From: Streptomyces sp. TBY4
Lineage (GTDB): Bacteria; Actinomycetota; Actinomycetes; Streptomycetales; Streptomycetaceae
Length of the DNA stretch: 64,000 nt
Direction: 5' to 3'
Assembly (NCBI RefSeq): GCF_024213195.1
Contig: NZ_JANAVF010000008.1
Location: 248,001 to 312,000 of the forward strand
Under the pieces are notes generated by a model. That model ran no database searches. It saw only the letters and a list, made by a program, of their open reading frames with translations, and had not been told where the DNA came from. Below are positions 7,533 through 16,130 of the stretch, piece by piece. The first letter of the stretch is position 1; each line of letters starts with the position of its first letter. The position numbers and the translations under genes are program-made.

Positions 7533-9086
7533 TCATCGCGGAGCGCCCTTCCGGAGGGGGCCGGGCCCGGGGGCGGGTCGTGATCCGGAGGCCAGGCGGG
7601 CGGCCGCCAGGGCTGCCGTCGCCGCGCGGTCCGGCTTGCGGGACCGCCCCGCCAGCGGGATCCGCGCGAACAGCACCGCGTCGGGCACCGCCGCGCCCAT
7701 CCGCCGCAGCGGACCATCCAGCGCGGCCCGTAGCGTCCCCTCGCTCGCGCCCCGGCAGGGTTGGACGACCGCCACGAGCCGCTCGTCGCCGTCGTCTGCG
7801 GGGACCGCAACGAGCAGCGCCAGCTCCACCCCCGGTACGTGCAGGGACGGTTCGTACAGGCCCGGGTAGATGTTCTCGGCGCGGCGCAGCACCATGTCCT
7901 TGGCCCTGCCCTCCAGCACGATCCGCCCCGAGCCGTCCAGGTGCCCCCGGTCGCCCGTGCGCACCCAGGGATCGGGCTCCTCGCCGAGGTAGCGGTGCCG
8001 GGCCCCGGGGCCGGTCAGCAGCAGCTGCCCGTCCGCGTCGGCGGCGGCGCGCACCCCGGGCAGCGGGGCGCCGGCCAGGTCGCCGGGACCCTCGTGGGCG
8101 GCCTTCTCGCGGGACTCCACCGCGGCGGCCGGGAACAGCTCGGTGAGCGCGTACACCCCCCAGGCCTCATCGGCCCCCGACTCCCGTACGCGCCCCAGCA
8201 GTTCCGCGCTCGCCGGAGCCGATCCGGTCCACACCCGGCCCCGGAAGCGGCCGCCCGCGCGCAGCGCGTCCCGGAGCTGCGGCGGGGTGAGGTAGGTGTC
8301 CCGCGGCGCCAGCCGGGCCAGCTGGCGGGCCAGCACCCGGGGGGAACGGGCCGGGAGGGCCACGGGGGCGCCGCGCACGAGGGCGGGGACGAGCACGAAG
8401 AAGGTGCCGCCGAGCACGGGACCGGCTGTGGCGGCCGCAGCATCGCCCGGACCGCCGGAGAACAGCGCCGCCACCGTCTCCATCCCGGCGGCCAGGCTCG
8501 CCCGGGTGTGCACCACCGCCCGGGGCCGCGCGGTGGTCCCGGAGGTGAACACGATGACCGCGTCGGCATCCCCGCCACCCGTGAACCGCGCGGGAACCCC
8601 GCCCCGCCCCGCATGCCGGTCCAGGCCGGGCGCGCACCCCGGCAGCCGCCGCCCGACCGTGGCCACCGGCGCGCCCCACCCGGCCAGTTCGGGCAGTTCC
8701 AGCCCGGCCGCCCGCCGGGCCAGCGGCCGTGCCCAGCCGGCCACCGCCTGCGCGGCGGCGTCGGCCAGCACCAGGGCGGGCCGCGCCGAAGCCAGCCGGG
8801 CGCGCAGCACGTCGGGTCCGGCCCCCGGGTCGAGGACGGCCCCGCGCAGGCCGAGGCGCCACAGGGCGAGCAGGACGGCGAGCGCGCGCGGCCCGGGGCG
8901 GACGGCCACCCCGACGGTGTCCCCGGGGCGCAGCCCGCGCGCGTGCAGTGCTGCGGTGAACGCGTCGGCCAGTTCGGCGAGTTCCCCGCGCGTGGCGGCG
9001 GTCCGGGTGGCTCCCGTACGGGTGGCGGTCAGGACGGCGGGCCGCTCGGGGCGGGTGCGCAGTGCGTGGTCGAGGCGGTCCAGCAT
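7533..9086 (-). CDS. AMP-dependent synthetase/ligase (acyl-adenylate forming, OleC-like candidate)
   Basis: 517 residues. The adenylate-forming superfamily signatures are present in order: FTSGTTARPRAVVH (P-loop-like), a YALTE motif, WVRTGDRGHLD (the TGD motif), EGRAKDMV (hinge) and a C-terminal SRKPDR lysine. It activates a carboxylic acid as acyl-AMP; a CoA thioester or, in OleC-type enzymes, a beta-lactone from a beta-hydroxy acid may follow. The hinge is followed by YEPSLHVPGVELALLV, which recalls the YEP segment of OleC proteins better than the usual acyl-CoA ligase; this is my reading, not a search. The ATG at 9086 shares one base with the upstream GT2 stop. The downstream gap holds the tandem repeats. 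Confidence 0.85.
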   Translation of the reverse strand: MLDRLDHALRTRPERPAVLTATRTGATRTAATRGELAELADAFTAALHARGLRPGDTVGVAVRPGPRALAVLLALWRLGLRGAVLDPGAGPDVLRARLASARPALVLADAAAQAVAGWARPLARRAAGLELPELAGWGAPVATVGRRLPGCAPGLDRHAGRGGVPARFTGGGDADAVIVFTSGTTARPRAVVHTRASLAAGMETVAALFSGGPGDAAAATAGPVLGGTFFVLVPALVRGAPVALPARSPRVLARQLARLAPRDTYLTPPQLRDALRAGGRFRGRVWTGSAPASAELLGRVRESGADEAWGVYALTELFPAAAVESREKAAHEGPGDLAGAPLPGVRAAADADGQLLLTGPGARHRYLGEEPDPWVRTGDRGHLDGSGRIVLEGRAKDMVLRRAENIYPGLYEPSLHVPGVELALLVAVPADDGDERLVAVVQPCRGASEGTLRAALDGPLRRMGAAVPDAVLFARIPLAGRSRKPDRAATAALAAARLASGSRPAPGPGPLRKGAPR

Positions 9087-9838
9087 CAGCGGGGGTCGTC
9101 CGTTCCGTGCGGGCCGCTGCCGCGGCCGAGGTACCAGCGGGCCGTCCCGGCGATCCCGTAGGCCCGCAGTCGGCGGGTGGAGTTCTCCACGACCATCGCC
9201 CGGCAGCGCGTGATCCGGTCGGTGTGGCGGCGCACCGCGTTGAGGAAGAGCCGGTCGGTGGGGGAGGGGCGCCGGGGCATCCCGCCGACGGCCAGGTACA
9301 GCTCGGCGGTGATGGCCATGTTGTTCCCGGCGTGCATCCGGTACGGAGCGCGGTAGCCGCGGCGCCGCGCGTGGGCGGGCCGCAGCCGGCCGAAGACCCC
9401 GGCGAGCCGTACGAGGACCCCGAACCCGGCCCGGCCCAGCGGTCCGTGCTCGTCGCGGCGGGCGACGATCCGCCCGCACACCAGCCCGGGGCTGCGGACC
9501 AGCGCCGCCCGGGCCGCGCCCGTCCACCCCGGGTGGGGCAGGCAGTCGGCGTCGGTGCGGGCGAGCAGGGTTGCACCGCGCCCGATGGCGTACCGGAAGC
9601 CGGTGTCCACGGCGGAGCCGACTCCCTTCTCCGGTTCCTCGATGACCTCCACGGCGAAGGGGGCGTCCGTCGCGAACTCCCGTGCCACGGCGGCGGTCCG
9701 GTCGGCCGAGGCGTTGTCGACGACCAACAGGGTGAAGTTCCGGTCCCGTTGGCGGGCCAGCGCGGCGAGGGTCCCGGCGATCCGGGCCTCCTCCTCGTGC
9801 GCGGGGACCACCACCCACAGCGGGCCGGGCGTGCTCAC
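9086..9838 (-). CDS. Family 2 glycosyltransferase
   Basis: 250 residues with the GT2 segments VVVPAHEEE, VDNASADRT and RTDADCLP in the same spacing as the paralogue at 5529-6287. It should transfer a sugar from a nucleotide donor with inversion. GTG start at 9838, overlapping the ketosynthase stop (GTGA). A GNNMAITAELYLAVGG segment in the second half corresponds to GHNLGITAGLYLRCGG in the paralogue, so both have similar acceptor regions. No signal peptide or obvious membrane anchor. Located between the ketosynthase and ligase genes, it probably glycosylates the cluster product or an intermediate. Confidence 0.87.
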   Translation of the reverse strand: MSTPGPLWVVVPAHEEEARIAGTLAALARQRDRNFTLLVVDNASADRTAAVAREFATDAPFAVEVIEEPEKGVGSAVDTGFRYAIGRGATLLARTDADCLPHPGWTGAARAALVRSPGLVCGRIVARRDEHGPLGRAGFGVLVRLAGVFGRLRPAHARRRGYRAPYRMHAGNNMAITAELYLAVGGMPRRPSPTDRLFLNAVRRHTDRITRCRAMVVENSTRRLRAYGIAGTARWYLGRGSGPHGTDDPR

Positions 9839-10899
9839 GACTTCTCCCAGACCATCGTCATGATGCTGATCCCGCCGCCGAGTCCGACGAACAACACCCG
9901 CTCACCGGGCGCCAGTTCGCCGAAGATCCGGTCCAGCTGCACCCCGATCGTCGCGCTCGCGATGTTGCCCAGCTCGGGGACGGTCACCACCAGCTTCCCG
10001 GCCGGCACCCCGGTCAGCTCGGCGAACCGCTCCAGGTAGGGCACCGTCACCTGGTGCACCAGCACCTTCGAGAAGTCCTCCCAGCCCATGCCCGTGCGGT
10101 GCAGGGTCCGGTCGATGACGGCGGTGCCCACCTTCTCGAAGACCCCGCGCAGTTCGTGACCGTCGCCGCAGAAGTAGGTGTACGCGTCCCCGCGCGGGTG
10201 GCGCGAACCACCGCCCGGGATGCCCCCGACCTCCCAGTGCTCGGAGTGGGTCTCGGTGTCCACGTCGAGGATCCCGCCGCGCTCCACCGGTTCCACGATC
10301 ACGGCGGCCCCGGCGTCGCCGAAGGTGTAACCGGCGAAGCCGGCGCGGAACTCGGCGAAGTCGGCGGGCGCCGTCCGCACCGCCCGGCTCGGGGTCTCCC
10401 CGGTGACCACCAGGGCCCGCCGGGCCCGGCCGGCGAGGATCATGGCGCGGGCGAGGTCGATGCCGTTGACGAAGCTGTTGCACGCGTTGGTGACGTCCAG
10501 GGCGTGGGCCTTCGTGCCGAGTTCGGCCTGCACGATGTGTGCGGTGGCGGGTTCGGCGACGTCGCGGGAGGCGGAGGCGAAGAGCAGCAGGTCGATGTCG
10601 GCGGGGCCGAGCCCGGCGGCGTCCAGCACCCGGCGGGCCGCTCCCACCGCGAGCGTGGAGGCGTACACCCCGTCGCCCGCGATCCGGCGGGTGCGGATGC
10701 CGGTGGCCTGGGTCAGCAGCCGGGGAGGCAGGGTGAGTCCGGACCGGCCGGCGATCTCGCGCTGGAGCCGGTCGGAGCTGAGGACGTCCGCGGGCAGCAT
10801 GCCGGCGACGGCGGTGATCCCGGCGCGGAGCCGCGGCCGCGGCTGCGGACCGGGCGGCTGCGGACCGGGCGGGCGCGGTACGGATGGCTGATTCGGCAT
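9835..10899 (-). CDS. 3-oxoacyl-ACP synthase III family protein (OleA-like ketosynthase)
   Basis: About 354 residues. A thiolase-fold condensing enzyme with the complete triad: Cys about 140 in VTNACNSF, His about 282 in LVHQVTVP and Asn about 312 in ELGNIASA. The segment SRDVAEPATAH resembles the place where OleA proteins carry an essential glutamate, which primary-metabolism FabH lacks, so a head-to-head acyl-CoA condensing role is plausible. The N-terminus is a Pro/Gln-rich tail. The ATG at 10899 is preferred (GGAG just upstream, tight spacing); the frame remains open to 11085 with another ATG at 10950. First gene of the minus-strand cluster, divergent from phospholipase C. Confidence 0.85.
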   Translation of the reverse strand: MPNQPSVPRPPGPQPPGPQPRPRLRAGITAVAGMLPADVLSSDRLQREIAGRSGLTLPPRLLTQATGIRTRRIAGDGVYASTLAVGAARRVLDAAGLGPADIDLLLFASASRDVAEPATAHIVQAELGTKAHALDVTNACNSFVNGIDLARAMILAGRARRALVVTGETPSRAVRTAPADFAEFRAGFAGYTFGDAGAAVIVEPVERGGILDVDTETHSEHWEVGGIPGGGSRHPRGDAYTYFCGDGHELRGVFEKVGTAVIDRTLHRTGMGWEDFSKVLVHQVTVPYLERFAELTGVPAGKLVVTVPELGNIASATIGVQLDRIFGELAPGERVLFVGLGGGISIMTMVWEKS

Positions 10900-11178
10900 G
10901 TCTCCACGATGACGCGCGCTCCGGGCCCGGTCCTGAGTACGGATGCTCATCCCGCCCGCCGGCCCGGTGAGTACCCCGAGCCTCCCTGCGCCGACCGGAT
11001 CAGCCGGTTCCCGACAGAAGTGGCGCGTGGGGCACGAACCGTCTGACGAGGTATTCCGTTCTCCAGGTGTACGGCCCACTGTCATTCAAGCAACGCCGGC
11101 CGGTACCCCGGGGCCGCTGTTCTTGGGGCGCCCGTCCACGTCCCCCCGCACCCGTCTCACCCGCAGAGGTCGTTCTCC

Positions 11179-13242
11179 ATGACTGAATTCAATCGGCGCA
11201 GGTTCCTGCAGATCGCCGGTGGTGCCGCAGCCGTCACGATGCTGAACGAGAGCATCGCGAGAGCCGCCGCCATCTCGGCCCAGGGCAGTACCGGAACGAT
11301 CCAGGACATCGAGCACATCGTCGTCCTCATGCAGGAGAACCGTTCCTTCGACCACTACTTCGGCGCGATGAAGGGGGTCCGGGGGTTCGGCGACCCGAGG
11401 CCGGTCATCCAGGACAACGGCAAGTCGGTCTTCCACCAGTCCAACGGCACGAAGGACATCCTGCCCTTCCACCCGGAGGTCGAGGACCTGGGGATGCAGT
11501 TCCTCACGGGCCTGAACCACGACTGGGCCGGCGGCCAGAAGGCCTACAACAACGGCAAGTACGACAAGTGGGTGCCGGCCAAGACGGCCACCACCATGTC
11601 GTACATGAACCGGAACGACATCCCGTTCCACTACGCCCTCGCCGACGCCTTCACGGTCTGCGACGCCTACCACTGCTCCTTCATCGGCGCCACCGACCCC
11701 AACCGCTACTACATGTGGACGGGTTACACGGGCAACGACGGGGTGGGCGGCGGCCCGGTCATGGGCAACCAGGAAGCCGGCTACGGCTGGAAGACCTACC
11801 CCGAGCGCCTGGAGGCGGCCGGCGTCTCCTGGAAGGTCTACCAGGACATCGGCGACGGCCTGAACGCCGCCGGATCCTGGGGCTGGATCAACGACGCCTT
11901 CCGCGGCAACTACGGCGACAACTCGCTGCTCTACTTCAACACCTACCGCAACGCCCAGCCCGGCAGCCCCCTGTACGAGAAGGCCCGCACCGGCACCAAC
12001 GTCAAGGCGGGCGGCGGCTACTTCGACCAGCTGCGTGCGGACGTGGTGAACGGCACCCTCCCCGCGGTCTCCTGGATCGCCGCCCCCGAGGCCTTCAGCG
12101 AGCACTCCAACTGGCCGACGAACTTCGGCGCCTGGTACATCTCGCAGGTCCTGGACTCGCTGACGGCGAACCCGGCGGTCTGGGCGAAGACGGCGCTGTT
12201 CATCACCTACGACGAGAACGACGGCTTCTTCGACCACGTCGTCCCGCCGTACCCGCCGGCCTCCTCGGCGTGGGGCCTGTCCACGGCGAGCGTCACCGGC
12301 GACCTCTACACCGGCGGCGTCTCCGGCTACGCGGCCGGCCCGTACGGCCTCGGCCCGCGCGTCCCGATGATCGTGGTCTCCCCGTGGAGCAAGGGCGGTT
12401 ACGTCTGCTCCGAGACCTTCGACCACACCTCGGTGATCCGCTTCATGGAGAAGCGCTTCGGCGTCCAGGAGCCCAACATCTCCCCGTGGCGCCGGGCGGT
12501 CTGCGGAGACCTGACCTCCGCCTTCGACTTCACCCGGGCGGACGCCGCGCCCGCCGCGCTGCCGTCCACGGCGGCCTACGTCCCGGCGGACAAGGACCGG
12601 CACCCCTCGTACTACCCGACGGTGCCGGCGACCGGCACCCTGCCCAAGCAGGAGGCCGGGAGCAAGCCGACCCGCGCCCTGGGCTACGCCCCGTACGTGG
12701 ACGGCAAGGCCACGGTCTCCACGGGCAAGTTCACCCTGACCTTCTCCTCCGGCCCCTCCCTCGGCGCCCACTTCCACAGCACCTCGGGCAACCGTACGGA
12801 CGGCCCCTGGCCCTACACGGTCGAGGCGGGCAAGACCCTGTCGGACACCTGGAGCACCAGCGCCTCCACCGGCAACCAGATCAACCTCACGGTCTGGGGC
12901 CCGAACGGCTTCCTGCGCACCTGGAAGGGCCCGGCGAAGAAGGCCGGCCCCGAGGTCACGGCCCGCCACTCCGCGTCCACCGGCAACCTGGTCCTGTCCC
13001 TGACCAACGGGGGCACGGCGGCCGTCAACCTGACCGTCACCAACGCCTACGGCGGCACGGCCCAGGTCCTGCGCGTCGCGGCGGGCGGCACCGTCGCGCA
13101 CACCGTCTCCCTGTCCGGCACGGCCCGCTGGTACGACGTCACGGTCGTCTCCGACGCGGACGCCACCTTCCTGCGCCGCTTCGCCGGCCACGTGGAAACG
13201 GGCGCGGCGGGCGTCTCCGACCCGGCGATCAAGACCGTCTGA
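11179..13242 (+). CDS. Tat-exported phospholipase C (phosphocholine-specific type)
   Basis: 687 residues. An N-terminal twin-arginine signal (NRRRFLQIAGGAAA) directs folded export. The catalytic domain carries the phosphoesterase family signatures IVVLMQENRSFDHYFG (metal ligands Glu and Asn), IGATDPNR, SEHSNWPTN and FITYDENDGFFDHV. The last roughly 200 residues contain two beta-sandwich repeats of the DUF756 type usual at the end of these enzymes. It hydrolyses phosphatidylcholine/sphingomyelin-type lipids outside the cell, probably for phosphate or lipid scavenging. ATG at 11179 with a weak AGAGGT site. It is divergent from the ketosynthase; I saw no clear PHO box in the 279 bases between them. 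Confidence 0.93.
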   Translation: MTEFNRRRFLQIAGGAAAVTMLNESIARAAAISAQGSTGTIQDIEHIVVLMQENRSFDHYFGAMKGVRGFGDPRPVIQDNGKSVFHQSNGTKDILPFHPEVEDLGMQFLTGLNHDWAGGQKAYNNGKYDKWVPAKTATTMSYMNRNDIPFHYALADAFTVCDAYHCSFIGATDPNRYYMWTGYTGNDGVGGGPVMGNQEAGYGWKTYPERLEAAGVSWKVYQDIGDGLNAAGSWGWINDAFRGNYGDNSLLYFNTYRNAQPGSPLYEKARTGTNVKAGGGYFDQLRADVVNGTLPAVSWIAAPEAFSEHSNWPTNFGAWYISQVLDSLTANPAVWAKTALFITYDENDGFFDHVVPPYPPASSAWGLSTASVTGDLYTGGVSGYAAGPYGLGPRVPMIVVSPWSKGGYVCSETFDHTSVIRFMEKRFGVQEPNISPWRRAVCGDLTSAFDFTRADAAPAALPSTAAYVPADKDRHPSYYPTVPATGTLPKQEAGSKPTRALGYAPYVDGKATVSTGKFTLTFSSGPSLGAHFHSTSGNRTDGPWPYTVEAGKTLSDTWSTSASTGNQINLTVWGPNGFLRTWKGPAKKAGPEVTARHSASTGNLVLSLTNGGTAAVNLTVTNAYGGTAQVLRVAAGGTVAHTVSLSGTARWYDVTVVSDADATFLRRFAGHVETGAAGVSDPAIKTV

Positions 13243-13276
13243 CCGTTCCCGTACGGGTGAACCCGCCGCTCTGACC

Positions 13277-13312
13277 GCCCGCGAAGTTAACGCTTGCGTT
13301 AACTTCGCGGGC
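13277..13312. promoter_or_regulatory. Perfect 16-bp inverted repeat abutting the toxin start codon (probable operator)
   Basis: Arms GCCCGCGAAGTTAACG (13277-13292) and CGTTAACTTCGCGGGC (13297-13312) are exact reverse complements around CTTG. The toxin GTG begins at 13313, directly after the right arm, leaving no room for a ribosome site. The symmetry fits an operator for the HTH antitoxin; as RNA it is also a strong hairpin that could end the phospholipase C transcript, whose stop is 35 bases upstream. Confidence 0.8.
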
Positions 13313-13690
13313 GTGGCTCAATGGGAAGTAATCCTCGTGGGCGAGGTGGCGGAGTGGTTCGAGGCGCTGGCCGAGACCGACTGGAGCAGCGCCGAACAGG
13401 TGGAGGACGCGGTCGACGCGCTCGCGATGTTCGGGCCCACGCTCGGGCGACCCCTCGTCGATCGCATCAAGGGTGCGGAACAGCACCACATGAAGGAACT
13501 GCGTCCGGGGTCCTCGGGCGGCAGTGAGATCCGGATCCTGTTCGCGTTCGACCCGGTGCGCCGCGCGGTGCTGCTCGTCGCCGGGGACAAGGCCGGAAAC
13601 TGGCAGCGGTGGTACGACGTCAACGTGCCCCTCGCGGAGAAGCGGTACCAGGCCCACATCGCGGAACTGGACACCAGGGAGTACGAATGA
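13313..13690 (+). CDS. HigB/RelE-like (phage Gp49-like) toxin of a toxin-antitoxin pair
   Basis: 125 residues. The body WEVILVGEVAEWFEAL, GRPLVDRIKGAEQHHMKELRPGSSG, EIRILFAFDPVRRAVLLVAGDKAGNW is characteristic of the HigB/Gp49-like branch of the RelE/ParE superfamily, which cleaves ribosome-bound mRNA. GTG start at 13313; no Shine-Dalgarno is possible because a hairpin-forming inverted repeat ends at 13312, so translation may be leaderless or structure controlled. The antitoxin ATG overlaps the toxin stop (ATGA). Family recognition is strong; activity is untested. Confidence 0.92.
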   Translation: MAQWEVILVGEVAEWFEALAETDWSSAEQVEDAVDALAMFGPTLGRPLVDRIKGAEQHHMKELRPGSSGGSEIRILFAFDPVRRAVLLVAGDKAGNWQRWYDVNVPLAEKRYQAHIAELDTREYE

Positions 13691-14025
13691 ACGCTGTCGG
13701 TTGGGAGGAGACCAAGCGGCAGGTGCGCGAGCGCCGGGCCGCTGCCGGGCTGCCGGTGCGGTCCCCGGCGGAGAAGCAGGCGGCCATGGACCGGCTCATG
13801 GCGGAGGTGCGGGCCTATCGGCTGGCAGAGATCCGTCAGGAGCAGGCGCTGACCCAGAAGGACGTGGCCGACACCATGGGCGTCTCGGCCCCGCGGGTCT
13901 CCGCGATCGAGAACGGTGAGACGGACCGTACGGAGGTTGCGACCCTGAGGTCGTACGTCGAGGCGCTCGGCGGACGGCTGCGGGTGGTGGCCGACTTCGG
14001 GGACACCGAGTACACCGTCGCCTGA
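13687..14025 (+). CDS. HigA-like XRE-family antitoxin
   Basis: 112 residues. An N-terminal helical part (residues 1-45) binds the toxin in related systems; the HTH_3 domain follows with LTQKDVADTMGVSAPRVSAIENG as the helix-turn-helix and a C-terminal RLRVVADFGDTEYTV strand. ATG at 13687 shares ATGA with the toxin stop, a coupling typical of toxin-first (HigBA) order. It probably represses its own operon through the inverted repeat at 13277-13312. No other defence or mobile genes flank the pair. Confidence 0.92.
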   Translation: MNAVGWEETKRQVRERRAAAGLPVRSPAEKQAAMDRLMAEVRAYRLAEIRQEQALTQKDVADTMGVSAPRVSAIENGETDRTEVATLRSYVEALGGRLRVVADFGDTEYTVA

Positions 14026-14117
14026 CCACGGAGTGCTGACTGCACGGTGTGATGGTAGGCGCGGTGGGCAGAACGTACGGCGGCAATTCTTTCCGCCCCG
14101 TCACCGAGGGAGAACGC

Positions 14118-14873
14118 ATGGCCATCGCCCACCGCAGGACCGGCACCGGCCCCGTCCGCGTCATCGTGCTGCACGACTGGTTCGGCACCTCCGCCAACTG
14201 GGGCTCCGTACTGGACTACCTGGACCCGCGGGAGTTCTCGTACGCCTTCCTCGACTACCGCGGCTACGGCGACCGCCGGGACGTCCCCGGTCGCTACACG
14301 CTCCCCGAGATCGCCGACGACGTCCTCGCGCTCGCCGACGAGCTCGGCTGGGACACCTTCTCCCTCCTCGGCCACTCCATGGGCGGCAAGGCCATGCAGC
14401 AGGTCCTCGTGCGCGCCCCCGAGCGGGTCGAGAAGCTGATCGGCATCAACCCGGTCCCCGCCGCCCCCTACGAGATGGACGAAGCCACCCACGACCTCTT
14501 CTACGGGGCCGCCGGCAGCGAGGAGAACCGCCGCGCCATCCTCGACATCGTCACCGGCCGCCGCGCGAGCCCGTACTGGCTGGACCGGATGGTCGCGCAC
14601 TCGCTCGCCGTGTCCCGGCCGGAGGCCTTCGCCGCGTACCTCGCCGGCTGGCAGCCGCTCGACCTGTCCGCCGCCGTGAAGGGCAGCACCGTCCCGGTGC
14701 TGGTCCTCGTCGGCGAGTACGACCTCGCGCTCACCGCCGAGGTCATGCGGGCCACCTGGCAGGTCTCCTACCCGAACTGCCGCGTCCAGCCGCTGCCCGG
14801 CACCGGCCACTACCCGCCGCACGAGGCCCCGGTGGCCCTCGCCACCGAGGTGGAGGCCTTCCTGCGCGCCTAG
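14118..14873 (+). CDS. Alpha/beta hydrolase
   Basis: 251 residues. The fold is shown by VLHDWFGTSANW (oxyanion loop), the nucleophile elbow GHSMGG, LVGEYD (acid) and GTGHYPPHE (His). The ATG at 14118 has GAGGGAGA 8 bases upstream; the frame is open further upstream to 14049 but without that support. Substrate cannot be told; haloperoxidase/esterase-type hydrolases look like this. It converges with an esterase gene only 8 bases away. Confidence 0.85.
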   Translation: MAIAHRRTGTGPVRVIVLHDWFGTSANWGSVLDYLDPREFSYAFLDYRGYGDRRDVPGRYTLPEIADDVLALADELGWDTFSLLGHSMGGKAMQQVLVRAPERVEKLIGINPVPAAPYEMDEATHDLFYGAAGSEENRRAILDIVTGRRASPYWLDRMVAHSLAVSRPEAFAAYLAGWQPLDLSAAVKGSTVPVLVLVGEYDLALTAEVMRATWQVSYPNCRVQPLPGTGHYPPHEAPVALATEVEAFLRA

Positions 14874-14881
14874 GCCGTGGT

Positions 14882-16006
14882 TCAGTGCGGGCTCAGCCGT
14901 CCCACCAGCCACTCCAGGGCCGGCGGCACCTCGCGCGTCCAGGTCTCGTAGTTGTGGCCGCCGCTCGCCAGGATGATCGACGAAGCCCGCGCGGGCGCCC
15001 GTACCGCGTCGATGAACTCCAGCGTCTGCGGGTACTGGTGCTCGCCCGTGCGGCTGCTCGCCACCAGCAGGGACACCGGCGGCTGGGGCAGGTTCCGCAG
15101 CCGCCACGGCAGGTCGTTCTGCCGTCGGCGGTCCGCGTCCCCGCCGAACAGGTCGCCGGTGTCCGCGTCCCGCGACGCCTCGTACGGGGCCGACAGCGCG
15201 GCCGCGGCCCGGTAGGCGTCCGGTACGCGCAGGGCCAGCTTCAGCGCGCAGTAGCCGCCCACCGAATTGCCCATCACGCCCCACCCCCGGGCGTCCCGGG
15301 CGAGGCCGTAGTGCACGGAGACCGCCGCCCGCAGGTCCCGCGCGAAGAAGGTCTCCGCCTGCGGCCCGCCCGGCACGTCCACGCACTGCGTGTCCCGGGG
15401 CGGCGCCACCGTCGGGGTCATCAGGACCAGCACCGACGGCCGCATCCGCCCCGCCCGCACCGCCTCCAGCGCGTGCTGCGGGTACCGCAGCCGGTCGACC
15501 AGCACCCCCGGGGTGCTCGGGAACCCGCTCAGCGCCAGCACCACCGGGAACTCCGCCCGCCGCCCGGCCGAGGCGTGCACGTACTGCGGCGGCAGGTACA
15601 CGTACCCCTGGCCAGACAGCCCGCTGCGGGCCCCGCGCACGGTCACCGACTCGATCCGGCCGATCACCGCGGGGTCGTCGGAGCCGGCGTGCCGCCACGA
15701 GTGGGTGCCCCGCACCAGCACCGCCCCCTGCTCCGAGGCGCCCGCGCCCGCCGCCACCGGGTCCTCGCGGCGCAGGGACAGCAGGTCCCGCCAGGACCCG
15801 TAGAAGCCGTACGAGGAGTTCACCGCGAGCAGCAGGGCCGACCCGGCCGTCAAGGTGATCGCGAGCTGGACCCCGGCCCGCCCCAGCACCGGCAGCACCC
15901 CGCGCCCCGCGAGCCGGGGCCACAGCCACACCGCGGCCCCGAACACCGCGGCCGCCACGAGGACGGCCAGGAACAGCGCCGGGGCACCCCCGATGTCCCA
16001 TTTCAT
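14882..16006 (-). CDS. Membrane-anchored esterase of the Ag85/esterase D-like family
   Basis: 374 residues. Two N-terminal hydrophobic segments (about residues 10-28 and 42-60) anchor it, leaving an extracytoplasmic alpha/beta hydrolase domain with YVYLPPQY, the nucleophile elbow GNSVGG and a C-terminal GGHNYETW histidine. This arrangement is common in actinobacterial esterase-family proteins related to mycolyltransferases; a true mycolyl role is not expected in Streptomyces, which lacks mycolates. ATG at 16006. Substrate unknown. Confidence 0.8.
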   Translation of the reverse strand: MKWDIGGAPALFLAVLVAAAVFGAAVWLWPRLAGRGVLPVLGRAGVQLAITLTAGSALLLAVNSSYGFYGSWRDLLSLRREDPVAAGAGASEQGAVLVRGTHSWRHAGSDDPAVIGRIESVTVRGARSGLSGQGYVYLPPQYVHASAGRRAEFPVVLALSGFPSTPGVLVDRLRYPQHALEAVRAGRMRPSVLVLMTPTVAPPRDTQCVDVPGGPQAETFFARDLRAAVSVHYGLARDARGWGVMGNSVGGYCALKLALRVPDAYRAAAALSAPYEASRDADTGDLFGGDADRRRQNDLPWRLRNLPQPPVSLLVASSRTGEHQYPQTLEFIDAVRAPARASSIILASGGHNYETWTREVPPALEWLVGRLSPH

Positions 16007-16083
16007 ACGGTTGATCCTGCCAGGACTCGGGCGGGCGGACCCGGCCGGCCGTGACGCACCGCTCCCGCGGGGGAACGAAAAAA

Positions 16084-16122
16084 CCCGTGGGGGCTACGAG
16101 GAAAACTCGTAACCCCCACGGG
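16084..16122 (-). terminator. Intrinsic terminator of tRNA-His
   Basis: 17-bp arms (16084-16100 and 16106-16122) with a single mismatch and a 5-base loop, followed on the minus strand by a run of six T (16078-16083). It lies 8 bases past the tRNA 3' end, so it ends that transcript. Confidence 0.92.
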
Positions 16123-16130
16123 ATCAACAG

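Noticed and set aside
10900..11178. PHO box upstream of phospholipase C
   Set aside because: Two GTTCTCC words are present but not as the tandem 11-base units PhoP needs.
11086..13191. 701-codon minus-strand frame over phospholipase C
   Set aside because: Antisense shadow; the plus frame has Tat signal and complete family motifs.
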